Shown: piece after piece, positions 1 to 12,825 of the stretch
Layout: the number at the start of each line of letters is the position of its first letter
Position numbering within the stretch: the first letter of the stretch is position 1
NCBI GenBank assembly: GCA_022749755.1
Contig: CM040446.1
Location: 709,339-773,338, forward strand
Direction of reading: 5' to 3'
DNA length: 64,000 nt
Origin: Azadirachta indica
Taxonomy: Eukaryota > Streptophyta > Magnoliopsida > Sapindales > Meliaceae
Notes under the pieces: generated by a model
Database searches by the model: none
The model's input: the letters and a program-made list of their open reading frames with translations, nothing else
What the model was told of the DNA's origin: nothing
Translations under genes and position numbers: made by a program

Positions 1-562
1 TCAACAATGGAGGGAAGAGGGGATTAAATGGGAACATCTTGGGCCAACACTTGTCATTGATTTCAGTGAAAACCTTGCAGCAAGCAGGGCCAATACCACT
101 GAAAATTTGCCCACTGGTGAGTGCTTTATAAATCTCTAAAGCACACCCTTCTGTTTTTCTAATAGGTTTCCAGCATTCTGTAATCTCAGTCTCATTTAAC
201 AGTGCTGCTTGAGTTGAGGGTGCAGCACAGAAATTCTTCAGCAGTGGAGGGAAAAATGGATTTAATGGGAACATCTTAGGCCAGCAACTGTCATTGACTT
301 GATTAATGGCGCTGCAACAGACGGGACCAATTTTTCCAATTTGGCCGTGGGAAAGTGACTCGTTAATCTCTCTGAAGCAACCTGGAATGCTTCTAAGGGA
401 TTCCCAGCATTCATCAGCGCCTTCTATATGTGGTAATAAGCCTGGAATTTGGATGAATGGTGGTGCTGGCTTGAACTGCGCTAGTCCAGTTGAGACCAAT
501 ATTGCTATACTAACCACAACCAACATCATAGAACCTGTATTTGGTGATAATATTTTCGCCAT
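1..562 (-). CDS. Two-domain prolamin-like (EC1/ECA1-type) secreted protein, copy 1, 3' end outside window
   Basis: The reading frame is open from the ATG at 562-560 to the window edge (187 codons), so this is the 5' part of an intronless gene; the last 17 or so codons expected from copy 2 lie outside. It encodes a hydrophobic signal peptide (about residues 1-28), then two prolamin-like domains, each with the pattern Cys, Cys, Cys-Cys, Cys-Trp-Pro, ending in a phenylalanine/proline-rich stretch. Compared with copy 2 it lacks exactly 39 bases near position 204, an in-frame loss of 13 residues from the linker between the domains. The extra cysteine of copy 2 in domain 2 is serine here. Family members are small secreted proteins, many made in egg cells or other reproductive tissue; that role is family knowledge, not visible here. 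It lies in the long duplication shared with 5583-9835. Confidence 0.82.
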   Translation of the reverse strand, partial: MAKILSPNTGSMMLVVVSIAILVSTGLAQFKPAPPFIQIPGLLPHIEGADECWESLRSIPGCFREINESLSHGQIGKIGPVCCSAINQVNDSCWPKMFPLNPFFPPLLKNFCAAPSTQAALLNETEITECWKPIRKTEGCALEIYKALTSGQIFSGIGPACCKVFTEINDKCWPKMFPFNPLFPPLL

Positions 563-3500
563 CGGAAATCTATTTTGCTGTAAGTATTGTATGAACTAGA
601 GGGAGGGATGTGTTTAATTTGTGATTCTGAAGATGAAATTTGTTTGGAATTTATAGAACGTCAGACGGAGTTACTTGTCTTGAAATATTTATTATAATAA
701 ATTAAGGCCGTAGCACTTCTAAGAACATTATTTTGTTTTAAAATCTCTTCTATTAAATCGTTAAAATGGCATCTCTTGCAATAAAGTAAAAAATATTAAT
801 GAATAGGTTTTGTTTTCCTTCATTTTGTGTCAGAAGGCTGGACTGTTCTTCAAAGATGAATTAATAAATAAATGTTGACCCCCTTTTTTGCAGCATGCAA
901 CTCAAAACTTTATTTTTTTGTCTTTTCAGTATAAGAATATATACAATTAGATTTCAAACAGGGTTTCGTGAAACAACATGAAGTTCAGCTCAGCTTAATA
1001 TAATGTCTATTAATTTTTAACTAATTCACTATTTCTTTAATATCTACTAAATTTGAAGAGGAATGGATTATGAAATATCTCTGCACATTAGTTTAAAATT
1101 GATGTTTGTTGTTTTGAAGTTGTAATTGTTTCAAAATAAAAACAACTATAAGTAATAAAAGTGAGCAAACTTTATTAAAAGTTTGCGCTAACGAACGCCT
1201 TTTTAACTTTATTTTAAACTTAAATAAGATTCAACAACAAACATATCCTACCATAAGTAATAAATTGGTATATTTAATTCCAAAATATTATTTTAAGCAA
1301 ACAATTAAATATTTAAGGCATGAAAGGAATAACATATAACAGAATAATAAACATTATACCAATTTGCAATCAAGAAAGTACGTATCTTTAAACTTTGTTG
1401 GTAGCTATTTTCCCTATCTAATGTATGAATAGGTCTGCAAATTAACATTTGAATATTTAAATATTTATTGGTTTGTAGTTTAGATGGTATGAGATATGTT
1501 GAAGGCTCTTAAATCGTCTTTAATTTGAGAAATAATAAGAGCAAAAATTTGTTGTTTCGCAAGGTATGTTTCTTGTCCATCTAATCCCTTAAAAAATCCT
1601 TAAGTATTTAATTTGGCAATTCAGTTTTCTAATCTTTTAAGTTACGAGAATTGATGATGTGAATATATGTTTGAATAACGCTTAAAGTTCAACCTTAATA
1701 ATTTTTGTTGTTTCGAGAGCATGGAAATTCATGTAATGTTCCCAGCATTAGAAAGAGTTTTTCTTAATTAACGTGTATAACTTCACATAAAACCTAACTC
1801 CAAATTTTCAATGTTGACTTCTATATTACATTTAAGGAAAAGAATTAATATAATAAAGGAACGTTTGTAGTCATTTAAAATGGCAAAATATTTTAAAATT
1901 TATATACCACTAAAGTAATATAATAAATTGCCTCCAACTGAAATTTAATTTTAAAATAAATTAATTAGATTTATGCGACAAAGACTACTAGTAAACATCA
2001 TTAATTAGATTCACGTGAGAAATTATTATGTATATTAATTAGATTAATTACTGAAATCTTTTCATATGGTCTACAAAAAATTGTCATTCAAATTCTAGGA
2101 ACATTAGAACCGGGACGAATGTGATTAATTTATTTTCTCCCATCAACTAAACAGAAGTCTAACTAGCGAGAATACAACAATATAATTAACCCAAATATAT
2201 ACGCAGTGCAACCCAAGGTCGACTTTCGTTCGCAGTGGGTATAGAGAAGCCAATAAGCAGCTTATTTTAGAATTTTTAATTAAATTTTTATTTGGTAATT
2301 AAGAAAAATATAAGCTGGTTTGTTCATAATCTGCTTCGACCTTATGGCAGATTTTATGAGTAAAGAAAGGGCTACTTGTAAATAGTTTCTTATTATAATT
2401 ATCTACGATTGCATTGTAAAATTTCTATTATAACGTCTTTGTTTTTAAAAAAAAAATTAATTATATCTTATATTTTTATAAATTCTAATTCTATTGTAAA
2501 CATGCTTATAATTTATTTTGTTAATTGCATATATAGCTCGTCAAATTCGTCATGAACTAATTTATCTTGATATGGCTTATTGTGGCTACTTTCATTTTTA
2601 TATAATAATTGAAGCAAGTGTAAGTGTCATTTCTATTGATGCAATTTTTGCTCAATTTAATGAAGTAGATGCTCTGTTTACATGTTAAATTTCAAGTACT
2701 ATATGGTCCCACTTTTTCTTATAAAACAAAATGTGGTCAAGGACACCAAATTATTTTTCTATATAAGCCCTCCGAGATTAAGTCAGTTACCAAAAAACAT
2801 AATTAAAGAGAGACTCTGAGTTTAGAGAAAATTTTTTTTTCTAATGTCTTTGAGTTTTTCCTTATCTTTAAAGTAAAAAATTTAAGCTTTTATATTGGTT
2901 CATTGATCTGACAAAGGTTTTAAAAAATTTTTTCCAACAAGTGTCAAATACATAGATGTCACGTAACATTCCTCGTAACGTCTTATAATTTTGTCACATG
3001 TACTTTTAATTATTTTTTTATAAACTTCGATTTTGAAGTTTCTTTATTAAGGGTTAAAACATCTATGCTTTTTAGTTACGGGCTCAAGCCCATTAATCAA
3101 TAATTGGGTATAACAATTCTCATCAAAGAAAAAGAGTTAAAACTGCGTATAAGAGACTTCGGGTTAATTAATCAAGATTAATTATGAAATTAAAGCATAT
3201 ATGATTATGTGGACAATTTATAAACAACGTGCTTCAGAGTACCATCCCAAATCAAAGATGCGACCTAGATTTGCTGTGAAGAATACCAAGCAAAATTTGT
3301 TTCTCTTCAAAATTAATCCATCTGCGGTAATTTGATGATATATCAAAATTCATTATAAAATATTTTACATAAAAGTATGTCTGAACACTTTTCATATATA
3401 AACTCCATAACATGCACCAAATTAATTAATCATTATCTGTTATAATTATCGATTGATGATTCTGACCAGATTTATTTTGATCATGATAAAATTTAATGAA

Positions 3501-4182
3501 AAGTTTTATTACTTTATTAAAACAGAATAATCACGTATTTTTTCTAACGCTTTGATTATTTTTTGAGCATAGTAATCCCTAATTAGTTTACAAGCCACGA
3601 CATCCTAAATTTAGGCTAAGAATAAAATTTTATTAATTTAATTCATCCCCAACCTTTAGCTATATTTGGGTTTTCGTTGACTCATTTGACATTTGTGTCT
3701 CAAATACACCTAATATTCAATATTTGTTTCACATAATTCCTTTGTTTCAGCCAATGTCATTTTACTCCGTACCATTTCAATTGCTTCATTTAAATTGTAT
3801 CAATGTAATAGCTAGACTAAAAATGGTAGAATTCCTTGGACCTCCTATGATATGAGATAATTAGCTGATACCCTATAAAGTTTTAAAATTGTCTCAATAC
3901 ATCCTTAATATTAATTAAAATCATTTTTTGAGAGGTAAGACTAGACTTTGAAATGATAAAAATTAAAGTAAGACTTGACAAGATGCAAAATTTGTTCTGA
4001 TTTATCTAAATCGACACATATAATTTTACAATAAATTTAATATTTTTTTATATTATTTTATTTTAAATAATTGTAAATTATTTTTGCCAACTTATCCCCA
4101 CCGTTTTTACTCAAAATACACAACCTATAAACTCTAATATCCTTGTTCAAATCCACTTTCAATTGAATCAAAAATGCATTCA
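563..4182. repeat. Upstream flank of copy 1, long direct repeat arm (pairs with 6185-9835)
   Basis: This non-coding AT-rich stretch aligns along its whole length with 6185-9835, with scattered substitutions and small indels. Shared landmarks include a run at 896-1000 (matching 6510-6570), a block around 3050-3110 (matching 8660-8720) and the last shared bases at 4182/9835. With the gene it forms one duplicated unit of about 4.2 kb. I see no open gene in it. Confidence 0.85.
648..655 (-). promoter_or_regulatory. TATA box of prolamin-like copy 1
   Basis: TATAAATT read on the minus strand, about 86 bases before the ATG. The same element and its surroundings are kept in all three gene copies, which supports it as the core promoter. 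Confidence 0.6.
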
Positions 4183-5070
4183 CTTCAGCAGCATTTTGAG
4201 ATAAAGGATTTTGACCATTTTAATTACTTTCTTGGTTTTGAGGTACTTTCTGACTCTGATGACTATTATCTTTCTCAGGCCAAGTATGCATTAGATCTCC
4301 TTGCTCAAACTGGGTTGACCAATAATAAAATTGCTTCTACTCCTTTAAAGCCTAATGCCAAACTCACGCCTCTTGATGAGGTTCCACTTAAAGATGCCAC
4401 CTTTTATCGACAGTTGGTTGGTAGTTTAATTTTATCTCACAGTTACTTGACTTGACATATCTCGTGCTGTTCATATTATAAGTTAGTACGTTTCAGCTCC
4501 TCGCTCTCTTCATTATGCAGTTGTTCTTCATATTCATTGCTATATTAAGAGCACTTTATTCATGGGCTTCACTTCTTTGCCCATTCATCTCTACAGTTAT
4601 GTACCTTTTCTAATGTAGATTGGACTAGTGATCCTACTGACCGACACTCTATCACTGATATTTATATTTTCCTAAGTGACTCTCTTATTTCTTGGTGTTG
4701 TCAAAAGCTTGCAAGATCTAGCACAAAAACAGAATACCGTGCTCTTATAGATACTACTCAGGAGATTACTTGGCTTAGTTGGTTTTTCAGTGATATAAGT
4801 GTTCATCATTCTGGTCCTACTTCTCTAGTCTGTGACAATAGTAGTGTTATTCAGATTGCTCACAATAATGTCTTCCATGAGCACACCCAACATATTAAAG
4901 TTGACTGTCATTTCATTCGTCAACATATCACTCAAGGCACCATTACCCTCTGTTCAATCCTTTCTTTGGACCAATTAGTGGATATGTTCACCAAAAGTTA
5001 TTATCCTAAGCGTTTTCGTGATCTGGTGTCCAAACTCAAGATAATTTCTACTAAACCATCTTTATTTTGA
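4174..5070 (+). pseudogene. 5'-truncated Copia polyprotein remnant (reverse transcriptase end and RNase H)
   Basis: The first 94 codons match the C-terminal part of a Ty1/copia reverse transcriptase (FLGFEV-type and LVGSL motifs). A frameshift follows near 4430. After it the RNase H part continues in other frames to about 5070, with recognisable pieces such as DWTSDPTD, the STKTEYRAL region, and a C-terminal stretch ending DMFTKSYYPKRFRDLVSKLK. Gag, protease, integrase and most of the reverse transcriptase are missing. The 5' end coincides with the end of the long direct repeat at 4182, so the break is the duplication junction or close to it. It cannot make a working protein. Confidence 0.85.
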
Positions 5071-5078
5071 GTGGGGCT

Positions 5079-5330
5079 ATTAATGATAATTGATTAATGA
5101 AATCAAGATGATTTTTTTTCTTGATTTTGTTAGTCAATATTATTAACAACTTTTCCTTATTTACTATGATTCCTTCTCCTTTTATTACTTTGATTTCTTT
5201 CCATAAATATCGTACATAATTACATATTATTTGTTTCCTTATATATTGTTTTGTAAAGCCTATATAAAGGCTACTATTGTACTAAACATATTCAAGAAAT
5301 AAGGATCGATCTCTTCACAATAATGATGAC
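5079..5330 (+). mobile_element. Probable 3' LTR of the truncated Copia element
   Basis: A purine-rich tract (GAGTGGGG) directly follows the polyprotein stop, and the AT-rich stretch after it has LTR character, including a TATATAAAGG promoter-like motif at about 5260. No 5' LTR is in the window. The right edge is approximate, because gene-flanking sequence shared with copy 3 starts again near 5440. Confidence 0.5.
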
Positions 5331-5530
5331 AAAGTTATAGCAACTTTAAATATATTTATTATCAGGAATGAAATCACGATTCTACATTACTACTAGGAAG
5401 TAAAAACCATCTTCCTAAACGAATAAAAAATCGTAATAATAATAATGACAATTCCTTAACCCATTCTAATTCTATAAGAATTATAAAAATAAAATGTGTT
5501 CTAGCTAATAAGATTCGAGTTAGTCCTTGT

Positions 5531-6184
5531 TCAAACTGCCTTGGGTGCTGGTGTAGACTCGACAACCTTAGCACAAGTGCTTTTCAACAATGGAGGGAAG
5601 AAGGGATTAAATGGGAACATCTTGGGCCAACACTTATCATTGATATCAGTGACAACCTTGCAGCAAGCAGGGCCAATACCACTGAAAATTTGGCCACAGG
5701 TGAGTGCTTTATAAATCTCTAAAGCACACCCTTCTGTGTTTGTAATAGATTTCCAGCATTCTGTAATCTCAGTCTCATTTAACAGTAATGGCCAGGGCAC
5801 CTTGGCGGGGGCATTTGTTCCAGCTGCTGCTTGAGGTGAAGGTGCAGCACAGAAATTCTTCAGCAGTGGAGGAAAAAAAGGATTTAATGGGAACATCTTA
5901 GGCCAGCAACTGTCATTGACTTGATTAATGGCGCTGCAACAGACGGGACCAATCTTTCCAATTTGGCCATGGGAAAGTGACTCGTTAATCTCCCTGAAGC
6001 AACCTGGAATGCTTCTAAGGGATTCCCAGCATTTATCAGCGCCTTCTATATGTGGCAATAAGCCTGGAATTTGGATGAATGGTGGTGCTGGCTTGAACTG
6101 GGCTAGTCCAGTTGAGACCAATATTGCTATACAAGCCACAACCAACATCATAGAACCTGTATTTGATGATGATATTTTCGCCAT
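5531..6184 (-). CDS. Two-domain prolamin-like (EC1/ECA1-type) secreted protein, copy 2
   Basis: A complete intronless 217-residue gene. Residues 1-28 are a typical signal peptide with a hydrophobic core, so the protein should be secreted. Two prolamin-like domains follow: domain 1 with cysteines 52, 62, 82, 83, 93 and 112, and domain 2 with cysteines 143, 153, 174, 175, 185 and 204. An alanine/proline-rich linker (about 113-137) joins them. Both domains carry the same CWPKMFP and NPFFPPLLK segments, so the protein itself arose by internal duplication. Cys163 is an extra, unpaired-looking cysteine. EC1-type proteins usually have a single domain of 120-160 residues, so the double form is unusual. 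The family acts in reproduction, for example gamete activation by egg-cell EC1, but I cannot assign that role from sequence. The ATG is supported by the signal peptide, the TATA box and conservation among copies. Confidence 0.88.
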   Translation of the reverse strand: MAKISSSNTGSMMLVVACIAILVSTGLAQFKPAPPFIQIPGLLPHIEGADKCWESLRSIPGCFREINESLSHGQIGKIGPVCCSAINQVNDSCWPKMFPLNPFFPPLLKNFCAAPSPQAAAGTNAPAKVPWPLLLNETEITECWKSITNTEGCALEIYKALTCGQIFSGIGPACCKVVTDINDKCWPKMFPFNPFFPPLLKSTCAKVVESTPAPKAV

Positions 6185-6265
6185 CAGAAAACTATTTTGC
6201 TGTAAGTATTCTATGAACCGGAGGGATGTGTTTAATTTGTGATTCTGAAGATGAAATTTGTTTGG

Positions 6266-6273
6266 AATTTATA
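6266..6273 (-). promoter_or_regulatory. TATA box of prolamin-like copy 2
   Basis: TATAAATT on the minus strand, about 82 bases before the ATG, in the same context as in copies 1 and 3. Confidence 0.6.
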
Positions 6274-8769
6274 GAACGTCAGACGGAGTTACTTGTCTTG
6301 AAATATTTATTATAATAAATTAAGGCCGTAGCAGTTCTAATAACATTATTTTGTTTTCAAAATCTCTTGTATTAAATCGTTAAAATGGCATCTCTTGCAA
6401 TAAAGCAATAAATATTCATGAATAGGTTCTGTTTTCCTTCATTTTGTGTCGAAAGGATGGACTGGTCTTTAAAGATGAATTAATAAATAAATGTTGACCC
6501 CTTTTTTGCAGCATGCAACTCAAAACTTTATTTTTTTGTCTTTTTAGTATAAGAATATATACAATTAGATTTCAAACAGGGTTTTGCGAAACAACACGTA
6601 GTTCAGCTCAGTTTAATATAATGTCTATTAATTTTTAACTAATTCACTATTTCTTTAATATCTACTAAATTTGAAGAGGAATGGATTATGAAATATCTCT
6701 GCACATTAGTTTAAAATTGATGTTTGTAGTTTTGAAGTTGTAATTGTTTCAAAATAAAAACAACAAATATTAGCAATAAAAGTGAGTAAACTTTATTAAA
6801 AGTTTGCATTAACGAACCCTTTTCTAACTTTAATTTTAAACTTAAATAAGATTCAACAATAAACATATCCTAACATAAGTAATAAATTGATATATTTAAT
6901 TTCAAAATGTTATTTGAAGCAAACAATTAAATATTTAAGGCATGAAAGGAATAACATATAACAGAATAATAAACATTATACCAGTTTGCAATCAAGAAAG
7001 TATGCATATTTAAACTTTGTTGGTAACTATTTTCCCTATTTAATGTATGAGTAGGTCTGCAAATTAACATTTGAATATTTAAATATTATTTGGTTTGTAG
7101 TTTAGATGATATGAGATATGTTGAAGGCTCTTAAATAGTCTTTAATTTGAGAAATAATAAGAGCAAAAATTTGTTTTTTCGCAAGGTATGTTTCTCACCC
7201 ATCTAATCCCTTAAAAATTCCTTAAGTATTTAATTTGGCAATTCAGTTTACTAATCTTTTAAGTTACGAGAATTGATGATGTGAATACATGTTTAAATAA
7301 CGCCTAAAGTCCAACCTTAATAATTTTTATTGTTTCGAGAGCATTCAAATTCATTTAATGTTTCCAGCATTAGAAACAGTTTTTCTTACTTAACGTGTAT
7401 AACTTCACATAAAACCTAACTCCAAATTTTCAATGCTGACTTCTATATTATCTTTAAAGAAAAGAATTAATATAATAAAGGAACGTTTCTAGTCATTTAA
7501 AATGGCAAAATATTTTAAAATTTATATACCACTAAAATAATATAATAAATTGCCTCCAACTTAAATTTAATTTTAAAATAAATTAATTAGACTTATGCGA
7601 CAAAGACTACTAGTAAACATCATTAATTAGATTCACGTGAGAAATTATTATGTATTAATTAGATTAATTACTAAAATCTTTTCATATGGTATACGAAAAA
7701 TTGTCATTCAAATACTAGCAACATTAGAACCCGGAGAAATGTGATTAATTTATTTTCTCCCATCAATTGAACAAAAGTCTAACTAGCGAGAATACGATAA
7801 TATAATTAACCCAAATATATATGCAGTGCAACCTAAGGACGACTTTCGTTCGCAGTGGCTATAGAAAAGCCAATAAGCAGCTTATTTTAGAATTTTTAAT
7901 TAAATTTGTAGTTGGTAATTAAGAAAAATATAAGCTGGTTGTTTCATAATCTGCTTCGACCTTATGGCAGATTTTATAAGTAAAGAAAGGGCTACTTGTA
8001 AATAATTTCTTATTATAATTATCCACGATTGCATTCTAAAATTTCTATTATAACGTTATTGTTTTAAAAAAAAAATTAATTATATCTTATATCTTATAAA
8101 TTCTAAATTCTATTGGAAACATTCTTGTAATTTATTTTATTAATTGCATATATGGATCATCAAATTCGTCATCAACTAATTTATCTTGATATGGCTTATT
8201 GTGGCTACTTTCATTTATATAATAATTGAAGCAAGTGTAACTGTCATTTCTATTGATGCAATTTTTGCCCAATTTAATGACGTGAATACTCTGTTTATAT
8301 ATTAAACTTTAAACGGTGATAGTCTCACTTTTTCTTGCAAAACAAAATGCGGTTAGGGACGCTAATTATTTTCCTATACACGCCCTTGGAGATCAAGTCA
8401 ATTGCCAAAAAATATAATTAGAGAGAGACTCTGAGATCAAAGAGAGTTTTTTCTTGATGTTTTCAAGTTTTTCCTTACCTTCAAAGTAAAAATTTTAGCT
8501 TTTATATTCATTCATTGATTTGGTAAAGGTTATAAAATTTCTTTTGACAAGTGTCAAATATGTAAATAGCACATAACATTCCTCACCATTTCTTATAATT
8601 TTGCCATATATATATTTTTAATTATTTTTCCATAAACTTGGATTTTCAATTTTCTTTATTAAGGGTTAAAACATCTATGCTTTTTAGTTACGGGCTCAAG
8701 CCCATTAATCAACAATTTTGGGTATAACAATTGTCATCAAAGAAAAAGAGTTTAAACTGCGTATAAGAG

Positions 8770-8842
8770 ACTTTGGGTTAATAGAGTTAAAATCAAGACT
8801 TGGGTTAATAGAATCAAGACTATAGAATCAAGACTGATTATG
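8770..8842. repeat. Short imperfect tandem repeat present only in duplication arm 2
   Basis: The motif AGAATCAAGACT, partly preceded by GGGTTAAT, occurs three times in degenerate form. Arm 1 has a single short version at about 3148-3185, so the expansion followed the duplication. Confidence 0.6.
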
Positions 8843-9835
8843 AAATTAAAGTATATATGATTATGTGGACAATTTATAAACAACGTGCTTCGGAGTACCA
8901 TCCCAAATCAAAGATGCGACCTAGATTTGCTTTGAAGAATACCAAGCAACATTTCTTTCTCTTCAAAATTAATCCATCTGCAGTAATTTGATGATATATC
9001 AAAATTCATTATAAAATATTTTACATAAAAGTATGTCTGAACACCTTTTGTATATAGGCTCCATAACATGCACCAAATTAATTAATCAATATCTGTTATG
9101 ATTATCGATTGATGATTCTGACTAGATTTATTTTGATCATGATAAAATTTAATGAAAAGTTTTATTACTTTATTAAAATAGAATAATCACGTATTTTTTC
9201 TAACGCTTTGATTATTTTTTGAGCATAGTAAACCCTAATTAGTTTACAAGCCACGACAATCCTAAATTCGGGCTAAGAATAAAATTTTATTTAATTTAAT
9301 TCATCCCCAACCTTTAGCTAAATTTGGGTTTTCGTTGACTCATTTGACATTTGTGTCTCAAATACACCTAATATTCACTATTTGTTTCACATAATTCCTT
9401 TGTTTCAGCCAATGTCATTTTACTCCGTAACATTTCAATTACTTCATTTAAATTGTATCAATGTAATAGCTAGACTAAAAATGGTAGAATTCCTTGGACC
9501 TCCTATGATATGATATAATTAGCTGATACTCGATAAAGTTTTAAAATTGTCTCAATACATCCTTAATATTAATTAAAATCATTTTTTGAGAGGTAAGACT
9601 AGACTTTGAAATGATAAAAATTAAAGTAAGACTTGACAAGATGCAAAATTTGTTCTGATTTATCTAAATCGACACATATAATTTTACAATAAATTTAATA
9701 TTTTATATTATTTTATTTTAAATAATTGTAAATTATTTTTGCCAACTCATCCCCACTGTTTTACTCAAAATACACAACTATAAACTCTAATATCCTCGTT
9801 CAAATCCACTTTCAATTGAATAAAAAATGCATTCA

Positions 9836-11300
9836 ATCCACCAAATTATCGGTACCATGAAACTCAGACAAGTCTATCCTAATTTAGAAATAATTTACTC
9901 AAACGTGATAGTGAGGGCTTAAAGTCATTCTTTTGTAAGAGAAAAAGAAAACGATAAATATTTTACTGCAAAACTAAAAATAAGTGGGTTTTTTAGTACG
10001 ATTTTATTATTATCTAATTTGAAATGCTGGATTTTTCTAAAATTGAGAAATCATAATAATGCAAGCCTTTCTTATGGTGGCAACATAGAGTTATAATTTG
10101 TTCCTGCCGAAAGTATCTTGGGATATTTGTGGATAGGCCCCCAGCTACATATATAACAAGTATACCTCACAATTCAATATTTATTTTACTTCTTTCTTTG
10201 TTATTTTAATGAATGTCACTTAAATATCTTCCATTTCGGTTATACTTTAGTACAAGGTCCCATTGCTTTCTAGTACAGCTTAATTTATAAGATACGCCCA
10301 ATGCACATGAAGTCACTAGAAATATAAGTATAGAAAAGCATTGCTTTATTAAATAACTTTGAAGCAGAACACGTAGTTTATGTGGCAATCAGTGGATGAT
10401 TTAATTGTCAATTTTAAGTATATACTTTAATTAATATAGATTTAGCCCCTGCAGGGTTTTAATATTTCTGCAGGATTTTTTTTGTTAATTATCCCTAAGT
10501 TTTAATAACTAAAACTGAACTAAAAAAGAATTAAGGAAAGTTTGTGATACCTGTCAAATCAGTTGGATAAAGCAAATGTTGCAACAAATTATAAAGTAAA
10601 TAAAAAAAAAATTATAAATATGTGAAAGATAAGATGAAATGAACGACGAAAAATAAAACTATTGTAAATAATATTTTTTTATTTTTTAATTACTAATTAT
10701 TCCTATAACTTAATGGGCATTGTGTAAGTGTGGAAATGACAATGGTAACCATTTTCATAGATATTTGCTCAGATTCTATCTTGATGGTAAGGATATACTA
10801 AATGTGGTGCAGTATATACATAATAAGAGAGTATAATATAATATGAATATAAATATTTTGAATATTTCCATAGTGCATCTGTTTTATCTTATTTTTATTT
10901 TTATTTTAAAATTTTGCATCTAAAATAAATGTCATTTTCTATTTTTAGACCAAAATCTAAAAAAAGTGAGAAATGTAAAAAACGCCAACACTAAAGGACT
11001 ATTAGTCTTTTTGTCTTCAATCTGAATAATTTTCTTCATATTTTTAAGATTTGTTTATTTTTTATTTTATATCTGAATAATTCCTTCTGATGAGGTTTTG
11101 CGAGCTTGAGGGATTACTATTATCTCAATGTGTTCTTTATGTACTAATTTTTTAGCCTCTGAAAAAGTAAATCACCCTTTTGTTACTTGTCTTTTTGCAA
11201 CAAGCATTTGGCGATAGCTGGGTAGTCTTTTTCAGACCCCTTTTGCTTTGCTTTCTTCAACTATGAACCTTTAGATTTAGATTGAGGGTCGCTGTTTTAG
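9836..11300. other. AT-rich intergenic DNA without a recognisable gene
   Basis: I see only short random reading frames, homopolymer runs and low-complexity AT tracts. Nothing here could be matched to a known family. Confidence 0.6.
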
Positions 11301-12825
11301 TCTGATTGCAACTAAGCGAATCGTAAGGTTACAAGTTGTATTAAGTAATAAAATGATAAATACAAATATTGTCCTATGAAAATTGAAATTTAAATTAAAT
11401 ACTGAGTACTACAGCCTTGAAAATCTAATTTTATCTAAGAAATCAAGATTTGTTTAATTTCAAACAAAATAACAAAATGAATTGAACTACTTAATTGCTA
11501 ATTAACTAAAAAAACAAATAGAATTGATTTAAAGAGAATTGATGAGTTAATGAAATATGCAAAGATTAAAGATTTAGAGTCTTGATTTCACTTATATTTT
11601 CCTATGTTTTCTTAAATTGACAATTAATAATACATTCTAATTTTATTTACTAATCAGGGGATGAAAAGTGAATTCGCTATCTCTCTTGAGTGTTAACCAA
11701 ATTACTACGTAAAATTTCCCAAATTGATATCCCTATCAGACATGTTTAATTACACATTTTTTAAGTGCATCATATAGTAATTGTCTAGAATTCAATTACC
11801 TCCTGGTTCATGTTTTTATCCTAAGTAATTATTTGATTATTTGGATACCAATTTCCTCAAGGAATCTTAGTAACACCAAACTATGTTTAGCTAATCCAAT
11901 GAACAAGTTAAATCTTTCTAAGTATTAATTTATTCATCTTGAATCATCCAATTTGTCAATCAACAATTCAAAATCAATTAATGCAAGTAAACATAAGTAA
12001 ATAAAATCATTCCACAATACAAAATATGCCAATTAATCAAACATAATCAAGATAAGCTACATCAAGTATCCCTATAATAAGAATTTTAGTCCAACATATC
12101 AACTAGTAACATCAAATTCATCATGTAATCCATAATCCTTGAATTTAACAAATAAAAATGCATGCAAATGAAGTACAAAATGAAAATGATAGAGTTTAAG
12201 AAACTAGACTAGAGATGAAGACTTTGGTGATCCTCCTTCAAGTCTTCTTTCAAATGCCTTCAATTTGGTTCAATCACCTTTTCTCTCACTATAATCCTTC
12301 TCTTTGTTTTTCACATCCTCTCTCCAAAAACTCAAATTTTCTTTCTTTGTTATGGTGGCTCTTTATTCCCGAAACATGTAAACCTAAAAAATACTTCAAT
12401 CAGGCCGTTAGCTAACGATCTTACATCTTAAAATCGTCCAAGGACAACGAAGATGCACAAGGGCACTTAAATTTGCACGGACACGCATTGGGAGAATCGT
12501 TGGGTGGTGCAGCCACGCACCTTGGTTGCGCAGACGTGCTGTAGCCTTTATCTTTGGGTAGAATGCATTGCATGGTTGCTCCATGCCCAAAGTTTTCAAA
12601 CTTTTTTTTTTCTTACTTTGGTCCCTGAAACTTTGCATCTTGGTACCCATTTCTCTTCCGGTTTTTTTGACATTTTTTTGAGAATTGATTTCACCTTGAA
12701 TGACCGTCTTCTATCTTTTTAGTACAAGATCACTAAAATTAATTAAATATTAACAAGATTTAAGGATTGATAAAACAATTTAACTCATAAAGCGGGTGAT
12801 AAGTGTGTTTTGTACACAATTATCA
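11300..12825 (-). mobile_element. Possible non-coding LTR retrotransposon (LTR/LARD-like) fragment
   Basis: The right edge (12797-12825) is an imperfect palindrome that begins TGATAA and ends TTATCA, like the termini of many plant Gypsy (Tat/Ogre-type) LTRs. Read on the minus strand it leads into sequence of LTR character, with a stretch about a dispersed GGGACCAAAGT motif and a G/C-richer segment at 12410-12560. No protein domain is present. The left edge and the family are uncertain. Confidence 0.4.

Larger units (their letters stand above)
5583..9835. repeat. Long direct repeat arm 2 (gene copy 2 plus upstream flank)
   Basis: This arm aligns with 1-4182. The order is the same: the gene, about 3.6 kb of AT-rich upstream DNA, then divergence exactly after a shared 13-base segment ending ATGCATTCA. 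Beyond that point copy 1 continues into Copia sequence and copy 2 into unrelated DNA, which marks the duplication breakpoint. The upstream part (6274-9835) shows no gene. A short tandem expansion lies at 8770-8842. Confidence 0.87.

Noticed and set aside
5928..6242. Plus-strand open frames opposite the prolamin-like genes (also 306-599, 17976-18188, 18475-18684)
   Set aside because: They are antisense shadows of the conserved minus-strand genes, without domains of their own. Their conservation follows from that of the real genes.
12408..12722. Overlapping frames on both strands in a G/C-richer patch
   Set aside because: They lie in an LTR-like non-coding repeat, and no protein family was recognised.
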